A DNA stretch of 21,235 nucleotides from the IMG/VR virus record IMGVR_UViG_3300030106_003836, positions 1 through 21,235 of that record; one strand, given 5' to 3'. This stretch comes from a virus. Under the pieces are notes generated by a model that saw nothing but the letters and a program-made list of their open reading frames with translations, was not told where the DNA came from and did not search any database. Position numbers and translations under genes: made by a program. Positions 21,218-21,235 of the stretch are shown piece after piece (positions within the stretch are counted from its first letter, which is position 1; each line of letters opens with the position of its first letter).

Positions 21218-21235
21218 ATGACTTGGAAAACTGAA
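21218..21235 (+). CDS. Start of the next tail-tip gene, cut by window edge
   Basis: The ATG at 21218 opens a frame reading MTWKTE before the window ends. By order in lambda-like tails the gene after gpL is the gpK type (JAB/NlpC-P60 peptidase). The six visible residues cannot confirm this. Confidence 0.35.

Noticed and set aside
1-21235. CRISPR array, insertion sequence, integrase or attachment site
   Set aside because: No regularly spaced repeats of the right size, no transposase or integrase motif and no tRNA-like attachment sequence were found by reading the window.

Overview
This window is a 21.2 kb piece of a low-GC tailed double-stranded DNA phage genome. The tail genes are lambda-like, with a tape-measure protein, a G/GT-type frameshift and M- and L-type tip proteins, so the virion is most likely a siphovirus. 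No bacterial housekeeping gene, integrase or recognisable repressor is visible, so lifestyle and host cannot be stated. Several small lysine-rich families are, from memory, common in phages from marine metagenomes. That makes an aquatic bacterial host plausible, but this is inference.

Layout, left to right. (1) Positions 1-818 hold two leftward genes of unknown function, the first running off the left edge. (2) Positions 819-901 are a divergent control region with two nested inverted repeats. (3) Positions 902-2764 are a tightly overlapped rightward operon of six small unknown genes. (4) Positions 2765-2999 are non-coding, with a -10-like box, a strong rightward terminator and a second RNA-like element closed by a 15-bp stem. 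(5) A leftward RusA-like resolvase gene (2995-3414) and a rightward O-like replication initiator gene (3418-4218) have start codons separated by only three bases. The initiator gene carries an iteron cluster and an A-rich repeat tract in its linker, which looks like a lambda-type origin. (6) Positions 4227-6962 hold two small genes followed by a ParB-like, FkbM-methyltransferase and 2-oxoglutarate-oxygenase-like trio, a possible nucleic-acid modification module. (7) Positions 6940-11268 encode packaging and portal functions: TerS, TerL, DUF4055-type portal and MuF-like head protein. (8) Positions 11258-12494 hold seven consecutive very small basic genes, three of them under 50 codons. (9) Positions 12527-14672 encode scaffold, major capsid protein and a beta-rich structural protein. 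(10) Positions 14672-16947 encode connector and tail-completion proteins plus two small genes. (11) Positions 16980-21235 encode the major tail protein, the G/GT chaperones with a -1 slippery site, the tape measure, M- and L-like tip proteins and the first codons of the next tip gene.

The right-hand 14 kb is a standard late morphogenesis operon: DNA is cut and pumped by TerS/TerL through the portal into a HK97-fold capsid, connectors seal the head, and the tail is built on the tape measure. The left-hand part is early and replication territory. The most unusual items are the origin embedded in the initiator gene, the stem-closed RNA candidate beside it, the ParB/FkbM/oxygenase cassette, and the dense run of lysine-rich mini-genes.
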